From Bacteroidota bacterium (lineage in GTDB: Bacteria > Bacteroidota > Bacteroidia > Chitinophagales > Chitinophagaceae), in assembly GCA_013286425.1 (NCBI GenBank), contig JABDFS010000022.1, forward strand, positions 1 to 39,736: a stretch of DNA of 39,736 bases. Direction: 5' to 3'. Within the stretch, counting starts at the first letter, position 1. Each line of letters begins with the position of its first letter. Below, in pieces: positions 1 to 7,749 of this stretch. A program made the translations under genes and the position numbers. The notes beneath the pieces were generated by a model. That model ran no database searches. It worked only from the letters and a program-made list of their open reading frames with translations, and was not told the origin of the DNA.

Positions 1-20
1 TCACAAATAATTATAAAAGA

Positions 21-50
21 AAAGCAACGCATTTTATGGCGTTGCTTTTT
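21..50. terminator. Bidirectional rho-independent terminator
   Basis: A perfect 10-bp stem (AAAGCAACGC at 21-30 pairing with GCGTTGCTTT at 39-48) with an 8-nt loop is followed by T-rich sequence on both strands. It lies 20 nt past the stop codon of the minus-strand exbD, so it probably ends that transcript and could also stop a plus-strand transcript entering from the left. Confidence 0.8.
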
Positions 51-68
51 TGTTTTATGAGGGCTATG

Positions 69-584
69 TTATTTTATTTGGTTTAATTCATTTTTTTCTG
101 CATCCATCAGCACATAAGTTTTTACATCGCAGATGAGCATTTCATCCAAAGTATTTACAACATCTGAATATGTTGATTGATCTGTTGGTTTGATCAAAAC
201 GATCATTTCATCATTCTTACCATATTTATTTCTTACTTCATTCTTCTTTTGAATAATAGCTGCACGCATTGATTTGCTATCGCTGCCAAGGTCTTTGATA
301 TTCTTTATATCAAGGCCATTATATGCATACACTTTATCGTTTGCGCCAAGTATTAAATTAAGTGTTTTACTATCTGCTGCCAGTGAATGATTTGTTGTAT
401 CATTATCATCGGGCATAACAAGCTTCATTGCTTTGGGTTGGGAAATAGTTGTAGTAAATACAAAGAATGATATTAACAAAAAACCAAGATCGACCATGGG
501 TGTAAGATCAACTCGCAGCGATGCTTTTTTTGATTTGTGAACACCCGCTTTTTGTTTATGTTCACGCTGTAAAATGTCTGCCAT
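69..584 (-). CDS. exbD: ExbD/TolR-family biopolymer transport protein
   Basis: This is the proton-channel partner of ExbB that energises TonB-dependent outer-membrane uptake or a Tol-like system; it sits in the inner membrane. The 171-residue protein shows the family plan: a short basic cytoplasmic N-terminus, one transmembrane helix at about residues 31-48, and a periplasmic domain. The conserved DLTPMVD motif before the helix contains Asp32, which corresponds to the proton-carrying Asp of ExbD. Bacteroidota often carry two exbD paralogues after exbB, but here no exbB, tonB or second exbD lies beside it. The gene is the last before a terminator, and the upstream minus-strand gene begins 44 nt away, so the two may share a transcript. 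The start at 584 gives the normal family N-terminus. Confidence 0.9.
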   Translation of the reverse strand: MADILQREHKQKAGVHKSKKASLRVDLTPMVDLGFLLISFFVFTTTISQPKAMKLVMPDDNDTTNHSLAADSKTLNLILGANDKVYAYNGLDIKNIKDLGSDSKSMRAAIIQKKNEVRNKYGKNDEMIVLIKPTDQSTYSDVVNTLDEMLICDVKTYVLMDAEKNELNQIK

Positions 585-628
585 AGTTTTTATTAATGAG
601 ATGAAAACTCTCGTTCATTCCATAAAAA

Positions 629-1405
629 CTATTCACCGGTTATTTTTACAGCAGGTTCATTTAAAATTTCTTTCCCGTTCTTTAATATTATAAATGCGTA
701 AGGGAGGGAGCCTTCTTCGCCAACAACTATTGTTCTGCATATATAAGTGTAAACACCATTCTTAAAAATATAGTCATGATTGCCGCCACTTCCATCAAAC
801 CTGATCTTACCATTCATTAAAATAAGATCAGGTTTATCTGATTGTTTTTTATTGATTGACCACGATGCATACCGATAATTATAATCACCCATGTCATCAA
901 TTCTTATCCTGAATTTTTTTGTTGCCCAATACAACACCGGCTCTTTAAATTTTTGTAAACCGGGATACAATTTTGATTTATCAATTAATAAAAGGCTGTC
1001 GCGTTTTTGTTGTTCAATTTTAGATTCGTAATTAACCGCCTCAAGATCGCCATCGTAATCAAGCCATAATTCTCCATCTAACAACATAATACCTCTATAA
1101 CCCATTTTGCTCCAATCTTTTTTTATATCTGAGTTGATGATCAACTTCACAAGGCTGTCATCAAATACTTCATGATAGCGATTCTGAAAATCTTCTTTTG
1201 ATTTGATATCAGGAAGTGGTGTTTCCCTACTTAATGGATAGATCGTGTTTTCGGCAATTTTTTCAATGCTGTCATTTTTAATGCAGTCAATAAACTGATT
1301 CACCACTTTGTAATAATCAGTATCCTGGCTCATTGCACTTCCACAAAAAGTAATGGAGACGCTGATCAGAAATCCAATAAGGAAATATTGGTTTGTTTTA
1401 CGCAT
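629..1405 (-). CDS. Exported protein of unknown function
   Basis: I do not recognise the family of this 258-residue protein. The N-terminus is a plausible Sec signal peptide: basic MRKTNQ, a hydrophobic stretch at about residues 8-24, then SAMSQ, which suggests cleavage near residue 27. The mature part is rich in charged and aromatic residues. The early region (DYYKVVNQFIDCIKND) recalls helical starts of small NTF2-like or lipocalin-like periplasmic proteins, but no catalytic motif is visible. It ends 44 nt before exbD on the same strand and may be co-transcribed with it. No promoter box of the Bacteroidota type is visible upstream. The intergenic stretch before it contains repeat debris. Confidence 0.75.
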   Translation of the reverse strand: MRKTNQYFLIGFLISVSITFCGSAMSQDTDYYKVVNQFIDCIKNDSIEKIAENTIYPLSRETPLPDIKSKEDFQNRYHEVFDDSLVKLIINSDIKKDWSKMGYRGIMLLDGELWLDYDGDLEAVNYESKIEQQKRDSLLLIDKSKLYPGLQKFKEPVLYWATKKFRIRIDDMGDYNYRYASWSINKKQSDKPDLILMNGKIRFDGSGGNHDYIFKNGVYTYICRTIVVGEEGSLPYAFIILKNGKEILNEPAVKITGE

Positions 1406-1612
1406 AAAATTGCTATCAGGTATTTTATGCGAATTTATAGGATGATGCCAGAGAGTTTCATTATGAGATTTTTGCCTTCACCAAAATGACAAACGAGCGG
1501 TCTGTTAGGTCTATTAATTCTTAACATCAAAACCATCTGAGAATAAAACGCAACCACTTGCACATCATGCCTGACTTGACCCGGTATCTTACAATCAAAA
1601 GCTTGAAAACAT

Positions 1613-2890
1613 TTATATACACTCCAACAAAACTGCGTATACTTTATCAAGTTCTTCATCAGTTATGCAATAAGGTGGCATAATATAAACCGTATTGCCA
1701 AGCGGTCTTAAATAAACATTTTTATCCAAAGCTTTTTGTATAATGGTTTGGCTGATAGAATTCAAATAAACATCATCGCCTTGTTCAATTTCAAATGCGA
1801 GAATAGTACCAAGCACACGCACATTTTTTATACCATTCAATTGCCTTAATTGTTGTGCGAGCGCAATATTTTTCTGTTCGATGTGGTGTATGTTTTCAAA
1901 TACATTATTTTTTTCAAATAAATCAAGGCTTGCATTTGCAGCAGCGCACGATAAAGGATTTGCAGTAAAAGAATGCCCGTGAAAAAATGTTTTGAGTGCA
2001 TCATCATTTACAAAAGCATTATAAATATTTTCAGTGCAGGCTGTAACACCCAAAGCCATTGTTCCGCCGGTTAACCCTTTGCTTAAACAAACAATATCCG
2101 GCTTTGTTTGTAAATGTTCGCTTGCAAACATTTTACCCGTTCTTCCAAAGCCTGTCATCACTTCATCTGCAATGCAAATGATATTTTTTTCTTTGATGAA
2201 ATGCAGCAATTCATCCAGCAAGGTTGCATTATACATTTTCATTCCGCCCGCACCTTGAACCAATGGTTCATAAATAAATGCAGCAATTGAATCTGCATGT
2301 TGTGCTATCTCTTCTTTAATGGGATTAATGTTGGCTTCATCCGGCGTATCAATAAAAATAACTTCCATCAATACATCATGAAACGCAAGCGTAAAAACAC
2401 TTCTGTCGCTTACACTCATTGCGCCGAATGTATCACCGTGGTAAGCGTTGGTAAAAGCAAGAATTTTATTCCTGCTCACTGTTAACTGCTCACTGTTCAC
2501 TAAAGATTGGTTCCACCAATACTGTATTGCCATTTTTATAGCCACTTCTGTTGAGGTAGAACCATCATCGCTGTAAAATATTTTTGAAAAACTACCCGGT
2601 AAAATTTTTAATAAACGTTCTGCCAGTGTAACGGCAGGTTCATGTGTAAAGCCTGCAAAAATTATATGCTCCAGTGTTAATGCCTGCTCATAAATTTTCT
2701 GCGCGATGTATTCATTTGCGTGGCCGTGAATGTTTACCCACCAACTGCTGATTGCATCAATATAACTGTTGTTGTTTTCATCGAACAGCAAACTTCCTTT
2801 GGCTTTTGCAACAGCAATCGGGGCAATCATATTTTTTTGTTGTGTGAAAGGATGCCACACAAATGAACGGTCACGGTCAATTAAATTCAT
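1613..2890 (-). CDS. bioA: Adenosylmethionine-8-amino-7-oxononanoate aminotransferase
   Basis: BioA transfers an amino group from S-adenosylmethionine to KAPA to make DAPA in biotin synthesis, using pyridoxal phosphate in the cytoplasm. The 425-residue length is normal for the class III aminotransferase family. Visible landmarks are the N-terminal VWHPFTQ substrate-site motif (11-17), SSWWVNIHGH (48-57), the SDDGST phosphate-binding segment (107-112), AYHGDT (149-154), the IADEVMTGFGRTG cofactor segment (240-252) and the cofactor lysine Lys271 in LSKGLTGG. No other bio gene is next to it. A short repeat encodes residues 131-140, an unusual in-frame insertion. A promoter box lies only 4 nt upstream of the start codon, so the transcript may be nearly leaderless. 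Confidence 0.95.
   Translation of the reverse strand: MNLIDRDRSFVWHPFTQQKNMIAPIAVAKAKGSLLFDENNNSYIDAISSWWVNIHGHANEYIAQKIYEQALTLEHIIFAGFTHEPAVTLAERLLKILPGSFSKIFYSDDGSTSTEVAIKMAIQYWWNQSLVNSEQLTVSRNKILAFTNAYHGDTFGAMSVSDRSVFTLAFHDVLMEVIFIDTPDEANINPIKEEIAQHADSIAAFIYEPLVQGAGGMKMYNATLLDELLHFIKEKNIICIADEVMTGFGRTGKMFASEHLQTKPDIVCLSKGLTGGTMALGVTACTENIYNAFVNDDALKTFFHGHSFTANPLSCAAANASLDLFEKNNVFENIHHIEQKNIALAQQLRQLNGIKNVRVLGTILAFEIEQGDDVYLNSISQTIIQKALDKNVYLRPLGNTVYIMPPYCITDEELDKVYAVLLECI
2472..2499 (-). repeat. Two-unit 14-bp tandem repeat inside bioA
   Basis: Units CTGCTCACTGTTAA (2472-2485) and CTGCTCACTGTTCA (2486-2499) follow each other directly inside the bioA coding region. Because 14 is not a multiple of three, the two copies are read in different frames as NSEQ and LTVSR. 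The stretch falls where BioA proteins have a variable loop, so the reading frame survives. It looks like a small inserted repeat rather than ancestral coding sequence. Confidence 0.6.
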
Positions 2891-2894
2891 ACAA

Positions 2895-2902
2895 CAAAAG
2901 TA
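2895..2902 (-). promoter_or_regulatory. Candidate -7 box for bioA
   Basis: On the minus strand this reads TACTTTTG, an exact match to the Bacteroidota -7 consensus TAnnTTTG. With the usual 4-nt spacing the transcript would start at about 2891, one base before the bioA ATG, implying a leaderless mRNA. A TTGG about 20 nt upstream could serve as a weak -33 box. The alternative is that the real promoter lies further upstream and this is chance. Confidence 0.4.
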
Positions 2903-2977
2903 AACTGTATAACCAACTGCACGGTGTGTTTGTAACGTTAAACATCATCAATAAAAAAAGTAAGCTGTGAAGAGCAA

Positions 2978-3063
2978 ACCAGAGCTGATTGAAAATATGC
3001 AGTACAAGGGAGTGACACAACGAAGTTCAACCGGAGTTCATTTGCCGGTAACCAAAGAAATAA
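2978..3063. repeat. Dispersed 85-nt intergenic repeat, copy A
   Basis: This 86-nt stretch shares collinear blocks with 26895-26979: ACCArAGCTG, GTACAAG, GACrCAAC, GTTCA and GTAACCAAA, at spacings that differ by no more than one or two bases. By eye the overall identity is about 60 percent. Both copies sit in intergenic DNA upstream of plus-strand genes. The A copy also carries an ACCGG/CCGGT inverted repeat. Confidence 0.6.
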
Positions 3064-3103
3064 TTTCAGTAACTTCTTACGCTTTTAATTTTCCTTTCAT
3101 CAA

Positions 3104-3138
3104 TTAATACAATGCATATTGTTGATGTATTGTATTAA
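3104..3138 (+). promoter_or_regulatory. Strong inverted repeat upstream of symporter operon
   Basis: TTAATACAATGCAT (3104-3117) pairs with ATGTATTGTATTAA (3125-3138) around a 7-nt loop. The 14-bp stem has a single G-T wobble. It is not followed by a T-tract, so it is not a typical terminator. It lies 16 nt before the 39-residue ORF and could be an operator for a dimeric regulator or a 5'-UTR hairpin controlling the operon. Confidence 0.5.
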
Positions 3139-3154
3139 ACAGTAATTTAACCTC

Positions 3155-3274
3155 GTGCAAACGAAAGATAAAATACCATTGTTCAAAAGCTGGAGTGGCT
3201 GGTATGCGCTTGTAATAATTGTATTGCTGTTGCTGATATTATTTTTTACCTGGTTTACACACTATTTTGCATGA
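3155..3274 (+). CDS. 39-residue single-span membrane peptide
   Basis: A short ORF begins with GTG at 3155, encodes 39 residues and ends in a TGA that overlaps the ATG of the following symporter (ATGA), a classic translational-coupling arrangement. The peptide has a basic N-terminal part (VQTKDKIPLFKSW) and one hydrophobic helix at about residues 17-36. An in-frame stop at 3143 leaves GTG as the only good upstream start; TTG at 3179 is an alternative. Small one-helix proteins placed just before SSS-family symporters are a recurring arrangement in Bacteroidota, as I recall, which suggests an accessory subunit. The function is inferred from position only. Confidence 0.65.
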   Translation: MQTKDKIPLFKSWSGWYALVIIVLLLLILFFTWFTHYFA

Positions 3275-4989
3275 GTTCCATCGACTGGATTGTATTGATA
3301 TCAACATTGCTGCTTATTGTAGTATATGGCTTGTATAAAAGCCGCACCAGCCGCGACCTTGAAGGTTATTTTCTCAGCAACCGTAATATGCCATGGTGGC
3401 TCGTTTTGTTAAGCATAATGGGCACACAGGCAAGTGCTATTACTTTTCTTTCTGCACCCGGGCAAGCCTTTACTGATGGCATGCGTTTCGTGCAATATTA
3501 TTTCGGATTGCCTTTGGCGATGGTTGTGCTTTGTATAACATTTGTTCCTGCATTTTCAAAGCTGAAAGTATTTACGCCGTATGAATTTTTAGAGCAACGT
3601 TTTGATGTAAAAACAAGAACATTCACTGCTGCATTGTTCTTGCTTTCGCGTGGTTTTTCAACGGGCATCAGCGTGTATGCACCATCAATAATCCTTTCTT
3701 CGTTGTTCGGTTGGAATATTTACATCACCAACATTATAATGGGAGGCATTCTTATAATTTATACTGTTAGTGGCGGCGCAAAAGCAGTGGCTTATACACA
3801 ACAACTACAACTGATAATTATTATAACCGCCATGTGTATTGCAGGTTATTATATTATTCATTTAATGCCGCAGAATATACATTTCACAGATGCATTAAAC
3901 GTAAGTGGCGCATCAGGCAAACTGAATGTGATAACAACAGGATTTGATAAAAATGGTTTTGTCTGGAAAGACAAATACAACATAGTTAGTGGTGTTATAG
4001 GCGGATTCTTTTTAGCTCTAAGTTATTTCGGAACAGATCACAGCCAGGTTGGAAGATATTTAACTGCAAAGAACAGCACTCAAAGCAAACTTGGTTTATT
4101 ATTAAACGGCCTGGTAAAAGTGCCGATGCAATTTTTAATATTGTTATTAGGTGCTTTGTTGTTTGTATATTACCAGTTTCAGCCTTCGCCGGTTTTCTTT
4201 AATAAAGCTGCTGAAGAAAAAGTGTATGCAGCGCCATATAATGATTCGCTTAAAAACATCAGCGCAACTTTTGATAAAGTAAATGCACAACAAAAAAATA
4301 CTGCAGTTAATTATACAAATGCATTAAATAACAATGATGCATCAGCCAATACATTCAAACAACAACTGCAATCGTTGAATGATACAGCAAACAGTTTGCG
4401 TACTCAATATAAAACGGTGCTGGCAAAAGCAGACCCTTCAGCAGATATAAACGATACCAATTATATCTTTCTTCGTTTTGTGATTGATAATTTACCGCAG
4501 GGTTTGATTGGGTTGCTCATCGCTATAATTTTTTTGGCTTCGTGGAGTTCTATTGCGGCAGCATTGAATTCACTTGCAAGCTGCACCATGATTGATTTTT
4601 ATTGCAGGTTTAAAAAGAGCGATGGTTATGCAGCGTTGCACGAAAAGCAATATAAAATGTCAAAATGGTTTACACTGTTATGGGGAATATTCTGCATTAT
4701 AATTGCAGAATTTGCCAATCGCATGGGCAGCTTAATTGAAGCAGTGAATATACTCGGCTCATTATTTTACGGTGTTATACTTGGTATTTTTCTCGTTGCA
4801 TTTTATTTTAAAAAGATAAGCGGCAATGCGGTTTTTTTATCAGCAATTATTTCAGAAATCATTGTTGTTGTATTATTCGTTTTAGACAACAATAACATTA
4901 TCGGCCTTGGATTTTTATGGCTGAATGTAGCAGGCGCTTTAGCCGTTATTATTTTCGGTTATTTGATGCAAAAATTCATCCGCGCATAA
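3271..4989 (+). CDS. Sodium:solute symporter (SSS family)
   Basis: This inner-membrane secondary transporter uses the sodium gradient to import a small solute. The 572-residue protein has many hydrophobic helices across its length, and its N-terminus (DWIVLISTLLLIVVYGLYKSRTSRDLEGYFLSNRNMPWW) is typical of the SSS family. The segment GTQASAITFLSAPGQAFTDGMRFVQYY and the ALSYFGTDHSQVGRYL region are conserved family features. Between about residues 315 and 400 there is a hydrophilic, helix-forming insertion rich in N, Q and K that should lie outside the membrane, which is a feature of some Bacteroidota members. The substrate cannot be told from sequence; sugars, sialic acid and similar compounds are usual. 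It is translationally coupled to the 39-residue peptide upstream. Confidence 0.9.
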   Translation: MSSIDWIVLISTLLLIVVYGLYKSRTSRDLEGYFLSNRNMPWWLVLLSIMGTQASAITFLSAPGQAFTDGMRFVQYYFGLPLAMVVLCITFVPAFSKLKVFTPYEFLEQRFDVKTRTFTAALFLLSRGFSTGISVYAPSIILSSLFGWNIYITNIIMGGILIIYTVSGGAKAVAYTQQLQLIIIITAMCIAGYYIIHLMPQNIHFTDALNVSGASGKLNVITTGFDKNGFVWKDKYNIVSGVIGGFFLALSYFGTDHSQVGRYLTAKNSTQSKLGLLLNGLVKVPMQFLILLLGALLFVYYQFQPSPVFFNKAAEEKVYAAPYNDSLKNISATFDKVNAQQKNTAVNYTNALNNNDASANTFKQQLQSLNDTANSLRTQYKTVLAKADPSADINDTNYIFLRFVIDNLPQGLIGLLIAIIFLASWSSIAAALNSLASCTMIDFYCRFKKSDGYAALHEKQYKMSKWFTLLWGIFCIIIAEFANRMGSLIEAVNILGSLFYGVILGIFLVAFYFKKISGNAVFLSAIISEIIVVVLFVLDNNNIIGLGFLWLNVAGALAVIIFGYLMQKFIRA

Positions 4990-5056
4990 TTTTCACTATT
5001 TCTTTCCTTTTTAATACCAAAAAAAGCTGTCTACTTTGCAGCCTTTATATTTTGTT

Positions 5057-5557
5057 ATGCGTTATGTAAAGTTTGCAATTACTGGTCTTTTAGCGTTATA
5101 CATTTTGCTTACCATAATTGGTTTGTTGATGCCTTCTTCGGTTACGGTTTTGCGTTCTGTTGATATAAATGCGCCACTCGATTCAGTCCGTTTTTATACC
5201 AACGATCCTGCGCATTGGCGCGCATGGATCAACGGAGCAGATACTTCTTATTATAAACAGCTAACTTCATCAACAACGGAGAGAAATTCAAAGCTCATGT
5301 TGGGCACCTACACGGTTACTGTTTTGAATACCTATTCCAATTACATTGTTTCATCGTGGCAGGGACAAACTACACACGAGCAATTGAACAGGCTTGAATT
5401 GTATTACAGCAACACGGGCACAACAGTTAACTGGAGTTTTCAGCAGCAATTGAATTGGTATCCATGGGAACGTTTAGGCGGAATGTTATATGATAAAGTT
5501 TACGGCCCTTCAATGGAAGCAAGCCTTGCCAATCTTAAAAAGGTTTGCGAGAAATAA
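5057..5557 (+). CDS. Membrane-anchored SRPBCC-like protein
   Basis: The 166-residue protein has one N-terminal transmembrane helix (about residues 5-25) followed by a domain that resembles the SRPBCC/polyketide-cyclase fold: RSVDINAPLDSV as the first strand, a NDPAHWRAW helix, and a C-terminal helix YGPSMEASLANLKKVCE. That C-terminal pattern is common in Bacteroidota SRPBCC proteins. The fold binds hydrophobic ligands, but no substrate is known here. I chose the ATG at 5057 rather than the in-frame TTG at 5036, because it starts directly before the membrane helix. It lies 67 nt after the symporter on the same strand and may be transcribed with it. Confidence 0.7.
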   Translation: MRYVKFAITGLLALYILLTIIGLLMPSSVTVLRSVDINAPLDSVRFYTNDPAHWRAWINGADTSYYKQLTSSTTERNSKLMLGTYTVTVLNTYSNYIVSSWQGQTTHEQLNRLELYYSNTGTTVNWSFQQQLNWYPWERLGGMLYDKVYGPSMEASLANLKKVCEK

Positions 5558-5724
5558 GTTCATGTATTTTTTAGTTACGAGCTAATAAACTTCGATTGAG
5601 CAGTTGCGTCATCCCGCATGTGCCGGATACTACATATTGTTGCACAGCCATGGTTTCCTGTCCATAGCAATCTTGCCGACTTGATCGGGGCTTCATTATC
5701 AAACGTGTTAATTATGGATAAGCA

Positions 5725-7680
5725 TTATTCTCCCCTGTTGTGCAGCCTTCTCCTCAATTCATCCAACGGCATTGATATCATTCTTCCGATTGGTTTGCCA
5801 TCACGGTAAGTGATCACTTTTATTTGCGTTGCATAATTGGGAACAGTCAATGGCGCAGTATACGTTGGATAAAATTTATCAGGATAAGTATTATCAAAAC
5901 TGTAATGAATATCCAATCCGTTTACTTCAGTCTTCAGTTCAATTTGTAATGTACTGTCTTTTGCAAATGAAGGAATAAAATCCGGATCGTACATGCTTGG
6001 CGCATATTTTACTTCCTGCACATCAAACCTTTGAAATTGTGTTTCCACTCTTTTTACAAAATCATCCCAGTTTTTATTTGCCGGTTGTGACCATGCATCT
6101 TCTGCAACGGCAAATGCTCTTGGCCATGTCATGTATTCTGCCTGGCGAAGATTATAAACTTGCTCTGTCCATAAATTTCCCTGTACACCCAAAACAAATT
6201 TTTGTTGATCAGGAGTTAAAGAAGCGGGCATGGGATCGAAGCTGTATACTTTATTCAAGCGCAGTGAAGCATAGATCAAAGGCTCCATTGTTCTGTCGCT
6301 TTGCATATAATCAAGGTATACATATTCAGTCGGGCTCATTACAACATTGTGACCCATTTTTGCGGCTACAACACCACCGTTTGCATTTGCATCAGCATTA
6401 GAACTAACAACGCCATCATGCGATCCGCGCCAGCTCATTACAGCAGCGTTTGGCCCTATTCCACCTTCAAGAATTTCATCCCAGCCCATAAACTTTTTCC
6501 CTTTTGATTCCACTATTGTTTCAAGGCGTTTTTCAAAATAGCTCTGTACTTCTTCATACGTTTTTAAATTTTCTTTCTGCATTAAAGCTGTAACAGCATC
6601 ACTGTTTTTCCAAAAAGTTTTAAATGTTTCATCGCCGCCAACATGTATATATTCAAATGGAAACAACTGCGCAATTTCTGTCATCACTTTATCTAAAAAA
6701 GCATATACATTTTCGTTTGCCGGGCAAAGATTATCATCGTACAAAGCAGTATGTGTATCCCAATCTTTTATTTCTTCGCCCGAAGCAACGCCAATATTTT
6801 TTACACCATTCGAGCAGGATAATTCAGGATAAGCTGTGATGGCAGCAAGGCTATGACCAGGTACATCTATTTCAGGCAAAATATTTATAAAACGGTCTTT
6901 TGCATATTGCACAATTTCTTTTATATCATCCTGCGTATAAAAGCCACCGTATGTATGCGGCTCGTTTGGTGCAGGTGGAGGAAAGCTTCCAAAACGGCCA
7001 ACGCGATAAACACTCCACGCACCAACCTGGGTAAGTTTTGGCAATGATTTTATTTCAACACGCCAGCCTTCATCATCAGCCAGATGCATGTGCAGTAAAT
7101 TGAATTTATATTTTGACATCTGGTCAATATATGTCATCACTTCCTGCTTTGTAAAAAAGTGACGCGCCACATCAAGCATTAAACCTCTCCATACAAAACG
7201 TGGATAGTCTGTTATCTCAACACAAGGCGCTTTCCATTCAATATGTTGCACCAAAACACTGTCTTCAATTTCTGCAGGAAATAATTGCATCAATGTTTGC
7301 ACGCCATAAAAAATGCCTGCAGCTTTATTTGCTTTTACAGTGATATTAGCAGATGTTACAGATAAAGTATAACCTTCATCACCAAGCGTTGTATCTGCTT
7401 TTTTATTCAGAATGAGTTTGATGGTTGCCGACGGTGCATTAGACGATACAGAAACTTTATAACCTGTCGGAACGGATAAACGTTTTTGCAAATCAACCAA
7501 TGTTTGCTTTAGCTCAGTTGTTTCAACTGTTTGAATAGTTATATGCTCAGGCAATATAAAATGGCCTTGTTTTTCTTCCAGTTTTACAGGCTGCGGAATA
7601 AGCGCAATGGAAGATTTTGTCTGACTGAAAATGATAGATGAAATAAAAACTGCAATAAGCAATAATCCTGATTTTTTCAT
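5725..7680 (-). CDS. Beta-N-acetylhexosaminidase, GH20
   Basis: This exported enzyme removes terminal N-acetylglucosamine or N-acetylgalactosamine from glycans. The 651-residue protein has a signal peptide (1-20), the GH20 N-terminal alpha/beta domain (about 25-150), a TIM-barrel catalytic domain starting near PRFVWRGLMLDVARHF (160-175), and a C-terminal chitobiase-type domain. The catalytic Asp350-Glu351 pair lies in HVGGDE, the hallmark of the substrate-assisted GH20 mechanism. Substrate-binding signatures HMHLADDEGWR (197-207) and PEIDVPGH (269-276) are intact. It lies 69 nt downstream of a transglutaminase-like gene on the same strand. No polysaccharide-utilisation genes (susC/susD) adjoin it, so it is probably a general chitin or peptidoglycan-fragment scavenging enzyme. 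Confidence 0.95.
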   Translation of the reverse strand: MKKSGLLLIAVFISSIIFSQTKSSIALIPQPVKLEEKQGHFILPEHITIQTVETTELKQTLVDLQKRLSVPTGYKVSVSSNAPSATIKLILNKKADTTLGDEGYTLSVTSANITVKANKAAGIFYGVQTLMQLFPAEIEDSVLVQHIEWKAPCVEITDYPRFVWRGLMLDVARHFFTKQEVMTYIDQMSKYKFNLLHMHLADDEGWRVEIKSLPKLTQVGAWSVYRVGRFGSFPPPAPNEPHTYGGFYTQDDIKEIVQYAKDRFINILPEIDVPGHSLAAITAYPELSCSNGVKNIGVASGEEIKDWDTHTALYDDNLCPANENVYAFLDKVMTEIAQLFPFEYIHVGGDETFKTFWKNSDAVTALMQKENLKTYEEVQSYFEKRLETIVESKGKKFMGWDEILEGGIGPNAAVMSWRGSHDGVVSSNADANANGGVVAAKMGHNVVMSPTEYVYLDYMQSDRTMEPLIYASLRLNKVYSFDPMPASLTPDQQKFVLGVQGNLWTEQVYNLRQAEYMTWPRAFAVAEDAWSQPANKNWDDFVKRVETQFQRFDVQEVKYAPSMYDPDFIPSFAKDSTLQIELKTEVNGLDIHYSFDNTYPDKFYPTYTAPLTVPNYATQIKVITYRDGKPIGRMISMPLDELRRRLHNRGE

Positions 7681-7749
7681 GCTGGCGTAATTAAAATTGA
7701 GCCTTAAAAATAATTGAAGAAGATTATTTGGTGAGATTTATTTTAACAG

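Noticed and set aside
1435-1659. 74-codon minus-strand frame
   Set aside because: It overlaps the end of bioA and its sequence derives from palindromic repeat debris; no protein family is recognisable.
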